A stretch of 64,000 nucleotides of DNA. Source: Climacteris rufus. Its lineage: Eukaryota; Chordata; Aves; Passeriformes; Climacteridae. The DNA lies in assembly GCA_013398175.1 (NCBI GenBank), contig VZRZ01008477.1:1048415-1112414 (forward strand), in the 5' to 3' direction. Positions 12,183 to 23,569 of this stretch are shown in pieces. How positions within the stretch are numbered: the first letter of the stretch is position 1; each line of letters opens with the position of its first letter. The position numbers were made by a program, and so were the translations under genes. A model generated the notes under the pieces. The model saw nothing but the letters and a program-made list of their open reading frames with translations, did no database searches and was not told where the DNA came from.

Positions 12183-12693
12183 ATGGCGGCGGCCGTGGAG
12201 CTGCGCCTCGCCCAGTTCCGCGCCGCCCGNNNNNNNNNNNNNNNNNNNNNNNNNNNNNNNNNNNNNNNNNNNNNNNNNNNNNNNNNNNNNNNNNNNNNNN
12301 NNNNNNNNNNNNNNNNNNNNNNNNNNNNNNNNNNNNNNNNNNNNNNNNNNNNNNNNNNNNNNNNNNNNNNNNNNNNNNNNNNNNNNNNNNNNNNNNNNNN
12401 NNNNNNNNNNNNNNNNNNNNNNNNNNNNNNNNNNNNNNNNNNNNNNNNNNNNNNNNNNNNNNNNNNNNNNNNNNNNNNNNNNNNNNNNNNNNNNNNNNNN
12501 NNNNNNNNNNNNNNNNNNNNNNNNNNNNNNNNNNNNNNNNNNNNNNNNNNNNNNNNNNNNNNNNNNNNNNNNNNNNNNNNNNNNNNNNNNNNNNNNNNNN
12601 NNNNNNNNNNNNNNNNNNNNNNNNNNNNNNNNGACGCTGACGGCCGAACAGCTGGAGCGGGAGCTGCACTACCGGCCCGCCGCGGGCAGGTAG
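12183..12693 (+). CDS. SAYSD1: SAYSvFN domain-containing protein 1, broken by assembly gap
   Basis: SAYSD1 is a small ER membrane protein with a conserved SAYSvFN region; published work links it to ER translocon and UFMylation-related quality control. The visible N-terminus reads MAAAVELRLAQFRAAR, which matches the 'RLAEFRAAR' start of the family. The visible C-terminus (from 12634) reads TLTAEQLERELHYRPAAGR followed by TAG, and closely matches the family terminus. The start is supported by a good Kozak context (GCCATGG). Everything between, including the membrane segments and the SAYSvFN motif, is hidden by 403 Ns. The two visible ends are in different reading frames across the stated gap length, so the gap size is wrong or an intron lies within it. 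The span corresponds to about 170 codons against 183 in human. Confidence 0.9.
12230..12632. other. Assembly gap (403 N)
   Basis: A run of Ns inside SAYSD1 within a very GC-rich CpG island, a common cause of sequencing dropout in bird genomes. Any open frame crossing it in either strand is an artefact of the Ns. The length is probably an estimate, since it does not keep the SAYSD1 reading frame. Confidence 0.98.
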
Positions 12694-13050
12694 CGCCCGG
12701 CCCGGCGGGGACTGCGCTGTGCTGGGCCGGGACAGCCGCCGGGCCGGGCCGGCCCCGCTGCCGCCGCTCCGAGGAACGGCCGGGGGTTGTGCGGAGGAGA
12801 CGGGGTTTGTTCCTATGCAAAACGCCGCTTCAGCCTTACTGCTGGCCCCGTGTCCCCCGGCGCCGTCCGGTCCCGAATAAAGCTGTAGCAAAGCCTGCGC
12901 TGTGGTCTCGTTTCCTGGGGCCGGGCCGCGCCGCTGTGGAGCGGCCCCGAGAGGCACGGCCTCGTCACAGCTGTGGCTGCCAGCGTGTCAGCTGGAGGGT
13001 TTCAGCTCCCGAGAGCTTTGCCACAGGTGACACACAGGCTGCTGTGTGAC
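12694..13050 (+). other. SAYSD1: SAYSD1 3' UTR and CpG island tail
   Basis: GC-rich sequence following the SAYSD1 stop codon. The 3' UTR probably ends shortly after the AATAAA at 12876-12881, giving a compact UTR of about 200 bases. CpG density stays high to about 12,970 and then falls off. Confidence 0.6.
12876..12881 (+). terminator. SAYSD1: SAYSD1 poly(A) signal
   Basis: A canonical AATAAA hexamer lies 183 bases after the stop codon, on the same strand, with no earlier candidate. Cleavage would be expected 10-30 bases downstream. Confidence 0.75.
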
Positions 13051-13435
13051 GACACCTGCAATAGAAGGGCCCACTGCTGTTCTTCCCTGCACCGGCTGGA
13101 ACCCTCATTTTGAAAAAAAAGATGTGAAGTTATAGCCATATACCTAAAAGAAGCTGCTGCTTCGGTTTGTACTGGTGTCTTTCACGTAGCACAAACATCT
13201 AATTATAATTCCCTGTTTGCTTCATATTAGTTTTGGTAATTTGTAACATAAGCCAAAAAAGACTTACTCATGGCTGGTATATTTGTATGATTCACTGCCA
13301 CTTCTAATATGTAGATCACTGCATTGAGCAAGACCTGCTCAGCAATGTCTTAAGAGTCACCGCTGCTCAAAGCATTCAGTAAATATGTGGATGTGGCACT
13401 TGAGAACATGTTTTAGTGTTGATCGTGGTGGTGGT

Positions 13436-13508
13436 GCTACATAAGACAGTGGGACTTGATGATCTTAAAGGTCTTTTCCAACCACAAAAATATTATGATC
13501 CTATGAAA
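13436..13508 (+). mobile_element. CR1 LINE, very short 3' tail
   Basis: About 70 bases matching the extreme 3' end of CR1: 'gggacttgatgatcttaaag', then 'gtcttttccaacc', then an AT-rich terminus ending in a degenerate ATGATCCTATGAA that resembles the terminal octamer repeat. This is a heavily 5'-truncated insertion, typical of CR1. Confidence 0.8.
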
Positions 13509-16190
13509 TGACTAAGTCATCATTGTGTAGAGCAGCTGCTAAAACTTGTGCCTTTGAGGACAAAGTTGAGAAGAAAACTCACAAATTGATCTTTCAAATC
13601 CTGTTCCATTATGTCTTTTCTAATTTAACAGTTAGACACATTGTTAAGGCTTGACTTACCACAAGTTTCAGCGTTGTTTGTGGAAACAAAAGGAAGTGGT
13701 GCTTTGAATTTAACTGGACTAGTAAGAGAATAATAGATAAAAGCACATGTAATGTGTTAACACTGCTAAGCATCTCTCAGTAGCTCTCCACGGCATTCTC
13801 ACAGCTTCTGTCTTGGGCTTTTGTATAAATTCCAAGTGCTGCTATTTAAACGCAAACAGAATTTTGTCACGTGGACATTCTGCCAGGCCCCAGTAAAAAC
13901 CCCTCAGAGTTTTCACTTTTCTTACTGATTCCTTTTGACTCGGTAACATGCTGCATTTTAAGTTTGATTAACGTAGGCTCAGCAGGTTCAAAGGCCTCTG
14001 TAGTGGACACAGAGTTGGAAATACAAAGCATTGTTCCCTGACAAGAATCTTTCCATTCTTAAAAAGGACTCTAATTACAGGGTAAGAAGTAGTCAATGGT
14101 ACTCAAAACACCTGTAAGCAATGGAATTTTGAGTTGAAACTTTATTCACAATGATAAAAATAAACATCAGCATAGTGTTTAGGGGGAGTTGATAATCTGA
14201 CATCTTGTACAGTTCAATTCTGTGGCTATTTTTTAAAACAAGGAAATACATGCAAATAAATATTAAATATAAGGTAAGATCTATGAAATTATAAAAATAG
14301 CAGCAATGCTGGAAATAAGGTTTTCACTTGCTATAAACTCTAGTTGCATTATGTCCACGTGGATTTATAGACTTTTCTATTTAATGCTTCATGAAACAAG
14401 TTACCACAATAAGTGACCATGAAGCTGAAAGGCACAAGAAATAAAAGTTGACACAGTTCATCTGTTCCAGTGCTTTGTGTTGGTTTGCTTATTTCATGCT
14501 ACTCAAATAAATGTATATTATACATTTTGAAATAGAGATGGCATGAATAACAAAGGCTTGTGAAAGGTTTTAATTAAGTAGATAAAGTACGATGGAGAAA
14601 CTGGAATTGAGGCCTTGCTCAATCTCTAAATGCACAAATACTGTAATTCTGCTTGGTGGTAATTACTTTCACTGAGTTGTTTTTAGAGGGCATTTAAAGT
14701 TTGAACAAATGAGAGTTTAATTAGGGGGAAAAAAATTGCTTTGCAAACCTCTGCTTGGCTAAGACTTCACTTCTTTACCTTACTTTTCTCTTGTATTCTA
14801 ACAAGGGAGAAGTTACCAAGGTAAGTTTGACAGCTGCTGCTGGACTGTTCTTGTGGGCCCAAAGCCCTCAGTTCACAAATGAGTAGGAGAAACAGGAACA
14901 GCCTATAACTCAAAAGCATGTCAAGCTCTTGAATCTTGTGACAGCAACTGAGTAAGGCTTGTTACCACACATGGAAATGCTCTCTATTCCTGTTGTCTGC
15001 CCTCTCATGTGTTACACACACCTTTTTTGTGCAGCATAGTAGTGAGCTAAAACACTTCTGTAACTTCCTGTTGTCATAGTAAAACTACCATCTTGCTAAT
15101 AGCTGCACAAGCAGCAGAAACTTTTTCCCAGGTTTGCACACAACTAAGCAGGGTCCTAGAAAACTAGTATCCACTTTTGAATATTAATGAGTGAAATTAT
15201 TCCGTCCCCTGTGCATTATCCTACAGGTGTAAATTTCATCTGTCATTATGCTGCCTCTTCACCTGCCAGTAGCTAACTAGCACTTTTTTCCTATTCTGAG
15301 CACTTCAGGGTAGATGTTAGAAACATCAAGCATACTCTGTACATAAAGGAAGCTAATTAATTAAATTGCAGGACAGCAGTTAACATCTGCATGTAGTAGA
15401 CAAGTATTCTATTGATGGTCACACAACACAGAAGCTAGTTATTAAATTTACAGAAGAACCTGAAGTGCTTCATTGCAAAGTCAGCTGTGCTACTGATGTT
15501 AGGGGGGGAAGGCCTGGAAGCAGCCTGCTAAACATACATAAGCCAGCCTGAGAACTGTGGTGGATTTCTGCAAACGTTTTTCTCCCTGGAGCTCAGTTAC
15601 AAGCATTATAGCAGAAGGTAACACATCCTCTCTAATTCAATTCTAACCTGATGATTGCAAAACTAATCCACACTGTTGGCAATTAGGATTCTAATACAAT
15701 GATTAAATAATCCCATGCAAAGCAATCTAGCTTCAGGCAGGAAAGATGCTGAGTTACATCCCAGAATATCCAGTCCACTTTCTTGGCAATAGGTGAATGC
15801 AAGTGCAAAGAGACTTGAAAATACGGGCTGGGGTAATTTCTGCTGAGTAGTCGTACTGCTATGCCATGGAAGGAAGTTATTTATTACAAGAAATCTGTGA
15901 ACAGGGAGGTTCTCAGAACTAGTCTTTGGCACTTTGCCTCTCTGTTGTAAAAGAAGCCCGAGTAACAGCTGAGTAAAGATATGTAAACTTCTTACTACGT
16001 GATGCAATGGATCACATCCTGCTTGTAAAGGTACTTCTGTTTTTTCTCAGCAACTCTTGTAAATCAGGGAGGGAACACACTACATAATGCAGATGCAGTC
16101 ACTGCAGGAGCCCTTGCTGCTTTAAACAGACAGGCAAAAGCTCGTGCAGTTCGGGATAGTGGTCTTTGTTTGGAGTCGGTTTTGTTTGTC

Positions 16191-16395
16191 TTTTTTTTTT
16201 TTTTTTTATTTTGGAATCCCGCGGATGGGAAGCAGGCAGGCTCTGGAGGATGGCAGCCCACCCCGGTAGGGGGGCGGGAGCTGTCCTTGGTCCTGAACCC
16301 GCGCCCTGCGCAAGGGCCGCCTTCCCGTCTGTGCGTGTGGGTACCTTGGGTGAGGAGAGAAGGACCAAGGCCGGAGGAGAAACAAAGGTGAGTTC
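16191..16395. other. T17 tract plus GC-rich patch with splice-donor-like end
   Basis: A run of 17 T (16191-16207) is followed by about 180 bases of GC- and CpG-rich sequence that ends at a strong + strand donor consensus, AAAG|GTGAGT (GT at 16388-16389). Read on -, the GC-rich patch instead runs into AATAAA and a 17-A tract, resembling the tail of a retro-inserted transcript. Frames on both strands match nothing known. It could be a first exon of an unknown RNA, a retrocopy fragment, or neither. Confidence 0.3.
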
Positions 16396-17356
16396 ACACT
16401 GCCAAGTACCGAATCTTTGCAATGAGGAGAGGTCTGATAAGACCAGCAGTGGCCACAAGCTGACTTTTTTTTCTGTGTGTTTGCACCCTCACGAAGCAGA
16501 GTAAAGCTCTGACAGAAAACGTTCCCTTGAAGCACAAGTGTCCCACCCCTGTGAACGCCTGTGTGCCCACCAGGCAGGCAGACTACCACTTACAGTGGAA
16601 GGGCTGTGCGTGCAGGGGACATTTCCATCTGTGATCCCTGTCAACTGAGATAATATACATCTATTTCTAGCAGAAGAGGCTCCTAACAAATACTGGTTTT
16701 TTGGTTTTGTTTGGTTTTTTTCCAAGTGAAGCTTAAAATCAGCATTCAGAAGAGTTCACCACACTACCTGCTGTATATTGATAGACCTTCAGGATGTTTT
16801 TCTTCACCTACCCAGAAAACAGGTTAGCATATTGTCCACTTTAACTTTGGGAAGCTCCTGCTACAAAACTGATTGTTCCCTAAAACTCAAGTTGTGTCCC
16901 ACTAAATTTTTTTTTTCTAAAAATGGTGATGGCACGTTACCCTGTCTCCAGAAAAGTCAAAATGTATTTTTTGGCACTAATCATATTCTATATCTTTGTA
17001 ATTTAATCAGTCGATCACTCAGCTCACCCACTCAACTGTAATAAGCCATTGACCCTGTGGTTTCAGACTGGATCAATGCTATGCTAAGTTCTGGACCCCT
17101 GGAGGCCTTGTGTGCAAATAGGAAGAAACTCTTTTAACTTACTTTAGACGTGATCAATTTTTTCTCTGATGTGCTGATTACATTAGCAGACTGCTTTCCC
17201 TAGAAACCTCTGTCCAACAGCCTACAGGCAATGAGCAGCATATGCTTAAGTTTCTTGCTTGGACATGGCATACTTAAGCCACTTGTTTGGGTATTTAAGG
17301 GTTTTCAGGTATATTATACAGTTCATTGTTCTCAGTCTGATTCACCTGCAGAAATC

Positions 17357-17524
17357 TCAGCTGAATGTGGCCTGACAAGTGGCAGCATAGACACTGCTGC
17401 CTACTGTGCCTCCACTACTGATGCTGTTGGCTGGACACTTTAGCGGTTTCATACTGCTGTCTCTCTGGACATACAAATGTTCCAATCTCCAGCGCTCCCA
17501 GCTTTTCCGAAACTCCATCTGTAC
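17357..17524 (-). CDS. GLP1R: GLP1R exon 13: cytoplasmic tail and stop
   Basis: The last coding exon begins after the acceptor ttag at 17525-17528 and encodes VQMEFRKSWERWRLEHLYVQ (helix 8 region) followed by a Ser-rich tail that includes SSMKPLKCP and ends QATFS-TGA (stop 17357-17359). There are 55 residues plus stop, as expected for the family. The Cys in LKCP aligns with the palmitoylated Cys438 of human GLP1R. The tail Ser cluster is where receptor kinases and arrestins act in the family. The 3' UTR continues toward lower coordinates. Confidence 0.96.
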   Translation of the reverse strand, partial: VQMEFRKSWERWRLEHLYVQRDSSMKPLKCPANSISSGGTVGSSVYAATCQATFS

Positions 17525-20500
17525 CTAACAGAAGCAAAGAAGGAAACAAAAGGACAAATGAATGTAGAACTAATCAGGTCTTTAAATGACTCCATTAGAA
17601 AAAAGCAAGGATACCACACTGAGAGAAGCTGAAAGTGCTTTAAACCTGAAATATTACTGCTTCCAATTATCGAATTATCTCATTAGTCCATTGTAGGGCA
17701 TTCCACATTTAAAATAATGATGACATTCATTTTTACTTGTAGAAATAAAGCTCTTTTATGCACCCAAAAATCTTACCTTCATTATTTTACTCTAAATTGT
17801 ATTCACCTGCAATACTGATTGTACTCTATGCCCTACCAGTACTAACAAGTTGATTTTGCTTATCAGCCATGAAACAGCTGAAAAGACTGGCTTCCTGCTC
17901 AATACTGTCACCACAGCTATTCGTAAGAGTTCTGTTCTAACTTCTGGTTTGATTTAAACATTATTATGTCCTGGATTATTTTTGTTCTTTGAAAATGTAT
18001 GTGGGTTCTTTATATTTCATACAAAATTGAATGTTTATTCAGGATTGAAAACAACAGTTCAGCAGGTTAAAGACTGTACTTGCTCCCCTTTTTAAAATAG
18101 CAGTTACAGTATCTTGTTACAGATACTAGCTTTGTTTAAAGCTGCAAAGTATGCTTATCTAGATCTAGTCAGGTTCTGGGTTAAACTCTGTAACCTCTGC
18201 ACTCATTTGGAAGTTCATCCAGGATTTTGTAACTGCTAAAAAAGAACAGAATTTAGATCTTCCTGTTCCGTGGGCAAAGTTCTTGCCACTTGACTGAAGT
18301 AAGAACCTCCATTAGCTTTTAACACATAAGGCAGAGGACAAAAAATTGCACACTTTTTACTCTAGATAAAGGCAGGAGTGCAACTACAGTAATGAATTCA
18401 TTATGGTGTGTACTTCAGCCTGGAAGTAAGTTCACTGTAGGCGGGTCACTCAAGGGAGCCTTCTCTGGAGAGATGCTTTTTCTTTCCTTTTAGGATCTGG
18501 TACTGACCACCAACAGACTAAGTAGGTTAATGGCAGTTTCAGCACAGGCTTTTCATCATACCCAGGCCCCTGAAACCTTCATATTCTGAGGGAAACTTCC
18601 TAGGGAACCAGCTTCTGGATGTCTGTTTTCTTTTCTTGTTCATGTGAAATACTCAGTTTGAGAGCCAGTCCTAAAAAAGGAGCAAAGCCTTACAAAACTA
18701 ATTGTCTTCCCTTGGTGGGTACCTCTAGCAGTGCTTGCCAGCTCTGGGCTACAGCCCTTGTGTTGAATACTGTCGTGGTGGAACCAGCCGCATCTCTGTG
18801 TTTCTGACAACAGAATCTGTCCCTCCAGCACCACAACCAAATGGGTCAGAAGCAAAGATGCTGAGACAGAAGCTTGTATATTACGATGGTAAGGGGGGGG
18901 TTGTGTCAAAAGATGCACAAAGGTACCAGAGAAAGACTGTGTGTCTGGGAGAGCTTGGCATAGAAGAACAAGGGAGAATGGTCAGATAAAGGCAGAAATG
19001 CAGGAACCATGCCGTCTGCAGGAAAATAACTGACCATATTACCACTCCAGTACTTGGCACCTTTTGTGGGCATGGAAAAGAATAAGGCAGCACTGGGAAA
19101 AAGCTGTTATAGACATTTACTGGCAAATCCTAAATGAAAGCATGAATGTACTGACTGACAGAATAAGTCAGTGAACAATAGAAATATGTACTTCCAAATC
19201 AGTTGAAGGGAGGAAATGAGTCTTTACTCTGGCTGGACATGACACACTAGAGCTATGATACAAATAGCCTGCAAGATTGAGATAAAGTGAATGGAAGACC
19301 TGAACAAAAGACTGTAGGAATGAGTCTATCTTAGGAATGGATCTGAATGACAGAATATCAGTTTTCTCTCCAGCAGTTAGGAAAAGGGTCCCAAGCAGCT
19401 CTGCTGTCTGTGTTGAATTGAGCTTTTGCCTAGATGGCTATGAATATATAAGCAAGGGAATAGGTTAAGATTTATTTTGCAAAGGTAATTATTGAGCACA
19501 GAAGTAGATCTACACATCCTTCAGCAAAATAATTATCCTAGTAACTTCCCTGTGTTGATAAAGATTCCCTAGGAAAAAGGTATTCAGGAAAAAGGATACC
19601 ATGAAAAAAAGGTCCCATGATGCACTGATTTTGGCTGGGGTATATTTAATTTTTTTCACAGTAGCTAGTATGGGGCTGTGTTTTGGATTTGTCCTGGAAA
19701 CAGTGTTGATAATATAAAGATACTTTTGTTATTGCTGAGCAGGGCTTGCACAGTGCCAAAGCCTTTTCTGCTTCTCATCCCACCCTGACAGCGATGCATA
19801 CGAAGTTGGGAGGACACCTGCCTGCTGACGGAAAGTAGTGAATTCATTCCATGTTTTGTTTTGCTTGCATGCACAGCTTTTGCTTTACCTATTAAATAGT
19901 CTTTCTTTATGTCACCTCAAAAGTTTTCTCACTTTTACTCCTTCCATTCTCTTTTCCATCCCACCAAGGGGGATTGAGCAAGTGGCTGCATGGTGCTCAG
20001 CTGCTGGCTGGGGTTAAACCATGACACATGAGAAAGGGCAAGAAGAAAAGTTTTTATGTAGAGTATTTTAAAAGAGAAAGGAAAGAGGCAGGAGAACTTG
20101 AAAAAGATGACCATGGAGGTTAAAGTTGGAGAAGACCTCTCACAGACAGCTGTTGGTTGAGCTTAATGCAGCTAATAGGGAAGGTGAGAATGTGACAATG
20201 AATCTGGATTCTTATTATAAAAAAAAAAGTTAAGTTTTGGGAAAAAAAAATCTCAACAAATCACAGTGAAAGGAAAGTAGGTCTAAAATGGGATGGAATG
20301 GAGCTGGTGGAGGAGCTTAATTAATAGTCTGTATAGAGAATGAAGAGAAATGAAAAGCAAAAGGGAGGATTGGGCAGTACTTCAAAAATTCAGGAGTTGT
20401 GGAATCAGGACAGATTATTTAAAGTAGAAGAGAGTGAATTGCACTTCCATTTTGATAAAAAGGAGGCAAAAAAGGAAAGCCAAGACTACTGAGAATGAAA

Positions 20501-22554
20501 CCTGAACCATCTTGAACCAACTGGTGGAAAAAGACAGCATCTCTGTAGCTTAAAATATTTCTTACAGGAAGCAGTACTAACTGCAGAAAAATTGGTCATA
20601 TTAAGCCTCGCTCATTTTGCAAAGAACATTAGTGGTAACAAGCAATTTCATAAAACCCTACTGTGGGTTTCAGAGCAAGTTTAGAGAAAATCTAGACTCT
20701 TTCAGGTGAAATAAGACTGAAATATGAACATATTCTAATGTTTTCCCGTAAGTAGATACTAGAAAAGGACATTAATATCACTTCTAACTTTATTTCTACT
20801 CTTGATCTGGGCACTAGGACTTGCAAAGAACTTTCATTTTGTATGGTTAAGAAAAAAAAAGGAGTCAATAAGTCACAGACAAAAATAACATATAGATCAT
20901 ACTGCAAACAAGGAGAGTATTTGGACACATACAGTGTGTCAGAAGACAGTTTTTCACTTAGTTTAGGAAAAAATTCTCATATAATTTAGAAAAGAAATAG
21001 AACAGACTTTACTTAATCAAACTCTTCACACAGATTTATTTTATGGATACTGATGACTGGACTTAAGGAAATCATACTCCCTTTTTTTTTACAAGAGTGA
21101 AACAAGCAAAATAATTAATCCAAGAATGTCAGTGAAGTTGAGCACATTGTATTTAGATTTTTTGAACTACATTACAAAGGCAAGAGAACTATAGTAAAAA
21201 GAAATTTGGAGAATCTCATAGAAACACAGGTAGGCTATTACACAGTAAGCTTCTTCAAATGAAACAAGCCTATCTGTTTGAGGGTTTGTAATAAAGTTTG
21301 GGTTAAGATGTAACTTAGCCCTTATATCATGTGAAGGAAGTTATTGAGCATTACATGAGAGGCCTGGCTGCAGCTGCACAGGGAGCAAATGCCAAAGTGA
21401 ATCAAAAGAAGTATATGATCCACCAGCAGACGGTGCTGCACCTCAGGATTAAAGTACACCTGTAGCTGTACAAGGACTTTGAAACAAATATTCTAATTCA
21501 TGACACACAGCAAATGACATTCATTCACAACAGCAAAGCCTGCTGCCATCCACTTCTAATTTTTGTAAGTAGTACAATTATCAGTTTCACTTCAATAAAA
21601 TCTTACCCACAAGCTACAAAAGCAAGCAGTCTCCTGCAAGGCTTAGTTCAGGATGCCTGATGCTTTTCTGTTGACTCCAGCCTGGCCATAAGGACACCAG
21701 TAGCACATTTTTCTACTGATTCCAATTCCTTGATGAGGCCTGTCTCTCAAGTGATCTTAAATTACCATGTCATTGTTAAAAGTAGATTTAACGTGAGTTT
21801 AAAACACATTGATGTGCACTAAATTTAATAATGTACTGCAAATGAGTAGTGTTTTCTTCCTTTACAAGCCTGGCTGCTGAATGAACAAATGAATAATAAT
21901 CACTTAGGAGGTAACATGAGAGATTCCTCCAATACTAGACAGAACAATACCCCTTCCCACAACAGGGCTGGGATTCAGCAAAAGCCACAGAAGATGGTAC
22001 TTGCAATCAATTAACCCAAAGCCAAGGGTACATTTCTTCTGGGCCTGTGAGTTCACCACTCTGTGAAATTCAGTTTTAATGAGGGAGTGATAATGTCTTC
22101 AAGCTACTGGGCCACAGGAAACCAAATGAAATCAGACTGTACAGCAATAGCCATGAGGATCTTCCAACTTCACCAGTGAGCTGAACTAAGTTCATAGAAT
22201 AAAATGGGCTCCACTCCCACATTCACTAAAACAATCAAATAAAGAAGCACTATAAAACAGATTAAGAAGAGCAGCTATAATTCTTAATAAAAGAATGCCA
22301 CCAGTGCAAATCACACAATTGTGAATAACACTACTTGTGAGATTCCACATCTACAAATAGTGACCCTAAATTATACTGCCTGAAATCCTTCCAAACACAT
22401 TTGTCTGATGAGTTATCCTGTGTAGTTGTGCAGGGAAGGATCTGTACAAAAAGTCCTGAACAAGGACAATTTAGCAGTTCAAGACCATTTTCAATTTCCT
22501 TTTCCTATAGTGTATGCTGATAAGGCAAATTGAAACAAATAGTGTCCCTCTTAC
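17525..22554 (-). other. GLP1R: GLP1R intron 12
   Basis: A 5.0-kb intron between exons 12 and 13. It contains an ERVL-like solo LTR at 19621-20026. The remainder is AT-rich sequence with short chance frames and homopolymer runs; no other element was recognised. Confidence 0.8.
19621..20026 (-). mobile_element. Solo LTR of an avian ERVL-like endogenous retrovirus
   Basis: A 406-base element with TG...CA ends in either orientation, flanked by the exact 5-base duplication CATGA (19616-19620 and 20027-20031). Read on -, it starts TGTCATGGTTTAACCCCAGC and ends CCAAAATCAGTGCA, which are the ends of an LTR family I recall as abundant in songbirds. A 5-bp duplication fits class III (ERVL) elements. 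No internal gag/pol sequence is present, so this is a recombined solo LTR. It seems shorter than other copies as I remember them. It lies in sense with GLP1R. Confidence 0.88.
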
Positions 22555-22596
22555 CTCGTTATTGATGAAACAGTAAAGGATTGCAACCATCAGCCC
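22555..22596 (-). CDS. GLP1R: GLP1R exon 12: TM7 core
   Basis: A 42-nt microexon between acceptor tttcag and donor gtaaga. It encodes GLMVAILYCFINNE, the middle and cytoplasmic end of TM7. The Gly at the start is the conserved class B Gly7.50 following Gln394 (human numbering). Both ends are phase 0, so skipping would keep frame but remove the TM7 core. The only difference from human is FIN for FVN. Confidence 0.96.
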
Positions 22597-23430
22597 CTGA
22601 AATCAACAAAAAAACAGAAGAACAGTGAGCAGAGCAGTTCTGCTCACTTTGCCAAAGTCACTTGCAGAGGGCTAGAGGCTCCACACTGGCATGTCCCTGA
22701 TAAGGCTGAAAGGGGAATCTTTGGTCTCTGTCAGCTCTGATGGCAAAGGAGATGTTTGACCAAACTACGTCTCAAAGCACATAATCTTAGGAAAAAGGAG
22801 TTGCTGTTATTTTTGTCTAATGATTCCTTTCCCCTTCTTTTTCCTTACCTGGTTTCAAGTCATAAATGCTTCCTAAGTGAGCAATTCAGTGGTCTTAAAT
22901 ACAGCTCTGTATTTGATAAACAGGAAATGACTGAGTGTGCAGGGAAACTAAGAGAATAATGATCTCCTAAGACAGGGAGATTCTTTGAAATGGCCTTACC
23001 TAAGGCCACAGCTAAATAAAAATCAAAATAAGCCTACACCCTCCTCACATGCAGTTACAGCTGTGGACAGCTACCTTTCACAGCACAGATTTTCCAAGGA
23101 GTATCAAAAACACTGGAGAAGGCACAAAATGTGCTTTCAGCAATGCCATTATACAATTACAGGAAATCACAGTCAATTTTGTTATTGCCTTGAGGTGAAC
23201 CATAGGAAGTAAATATTAATATGTGGACAGGAATACCAATTTTTTGTAGTAAAGTTGGCTGTTAAAAATTAGTCCTTACACTTTCCCTTCCACTGTCATA
23301 ATCCTGTAACATCCAGTGCCAAACTGAGAAATATAAGGAACAGGGAACGTGTAACAAATGAGAGAGAAAGCAGATCCCCAAATAGCAGTTAAAAAATATC
23401 TTATGCACGTGGGCACACAGTGAGTGCTAC
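22597..23430 (-). other. GLP1R: GLP1R intron 11
   Basis: An 834-base intron, AT-rich, with no recognised element. Confidence 0.8.
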
Positions 23431-23569
23431 CTGGAATGAAGCAAAGGAGAGCTCAGTAAAAAGCTTCACGAAGCGCAGCATCCCTCTGGCATGCTCGTCA
23501 GTAATAAAAGCAAAGATGACCTCATGTGTCCCCAGCAGTGGGATCAGAGTCAGTGTAGACTTGGCCAAC
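23431..23569 (-). CDS. GLP1R: GLP1R exon 11: TM6, ECL3 and start of TM7
   Basis: A 139-nt exon encoding (R)LAKSTLTLIPLLGTHEVIF, the remainder of TM6, ECL3 ITDEHARGMLRF, and FVKLFTELSFASFQ into TM7. It holds the class B TM6 PLLG kink, the His/Glu pair aligned with human H363/E364, R380 in ECL3, and E387/Q394 of the polar core. All of these are unchanged. Acceptor is ctcag, donor gtagca. It begins at phase 2, where the Arg codon is split with exon 10, and ends at phase 0. Confidence 0.97.

Larger units (their letters stand above)
13051..17356. other. SAYSD1-GLP1R convergent intergenic region
   Basis: Spacer between two convergent genes. The right part must hold the GLP1R 3' UTR (- strand). Candidate - strand poly(A) signals, seen as reverse complements on +, are ATTAAA at 17002-17007 and AATAAA at 15890-15895; which is used cannot be decided. 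Other contents are a CR1 tail at 13436-13508 and a GC-rich patch at 16210-16395. No other coding exon is recognised. Confidence 0.5.

Noticed and set aside
12142..13049. Long frames of 219-288 codons on both strands around 12.1-13.0 kb
   Set aside because: They are open only because they run through 403 Ns. Only the SAYSD1 ends are supported.
21210..21230. Sequence 'ctcatagaaacacagg' resembling a CR1 terminus
   Set aside because: The match is too short, and no CR1 3' UTR sequence lies next to it.
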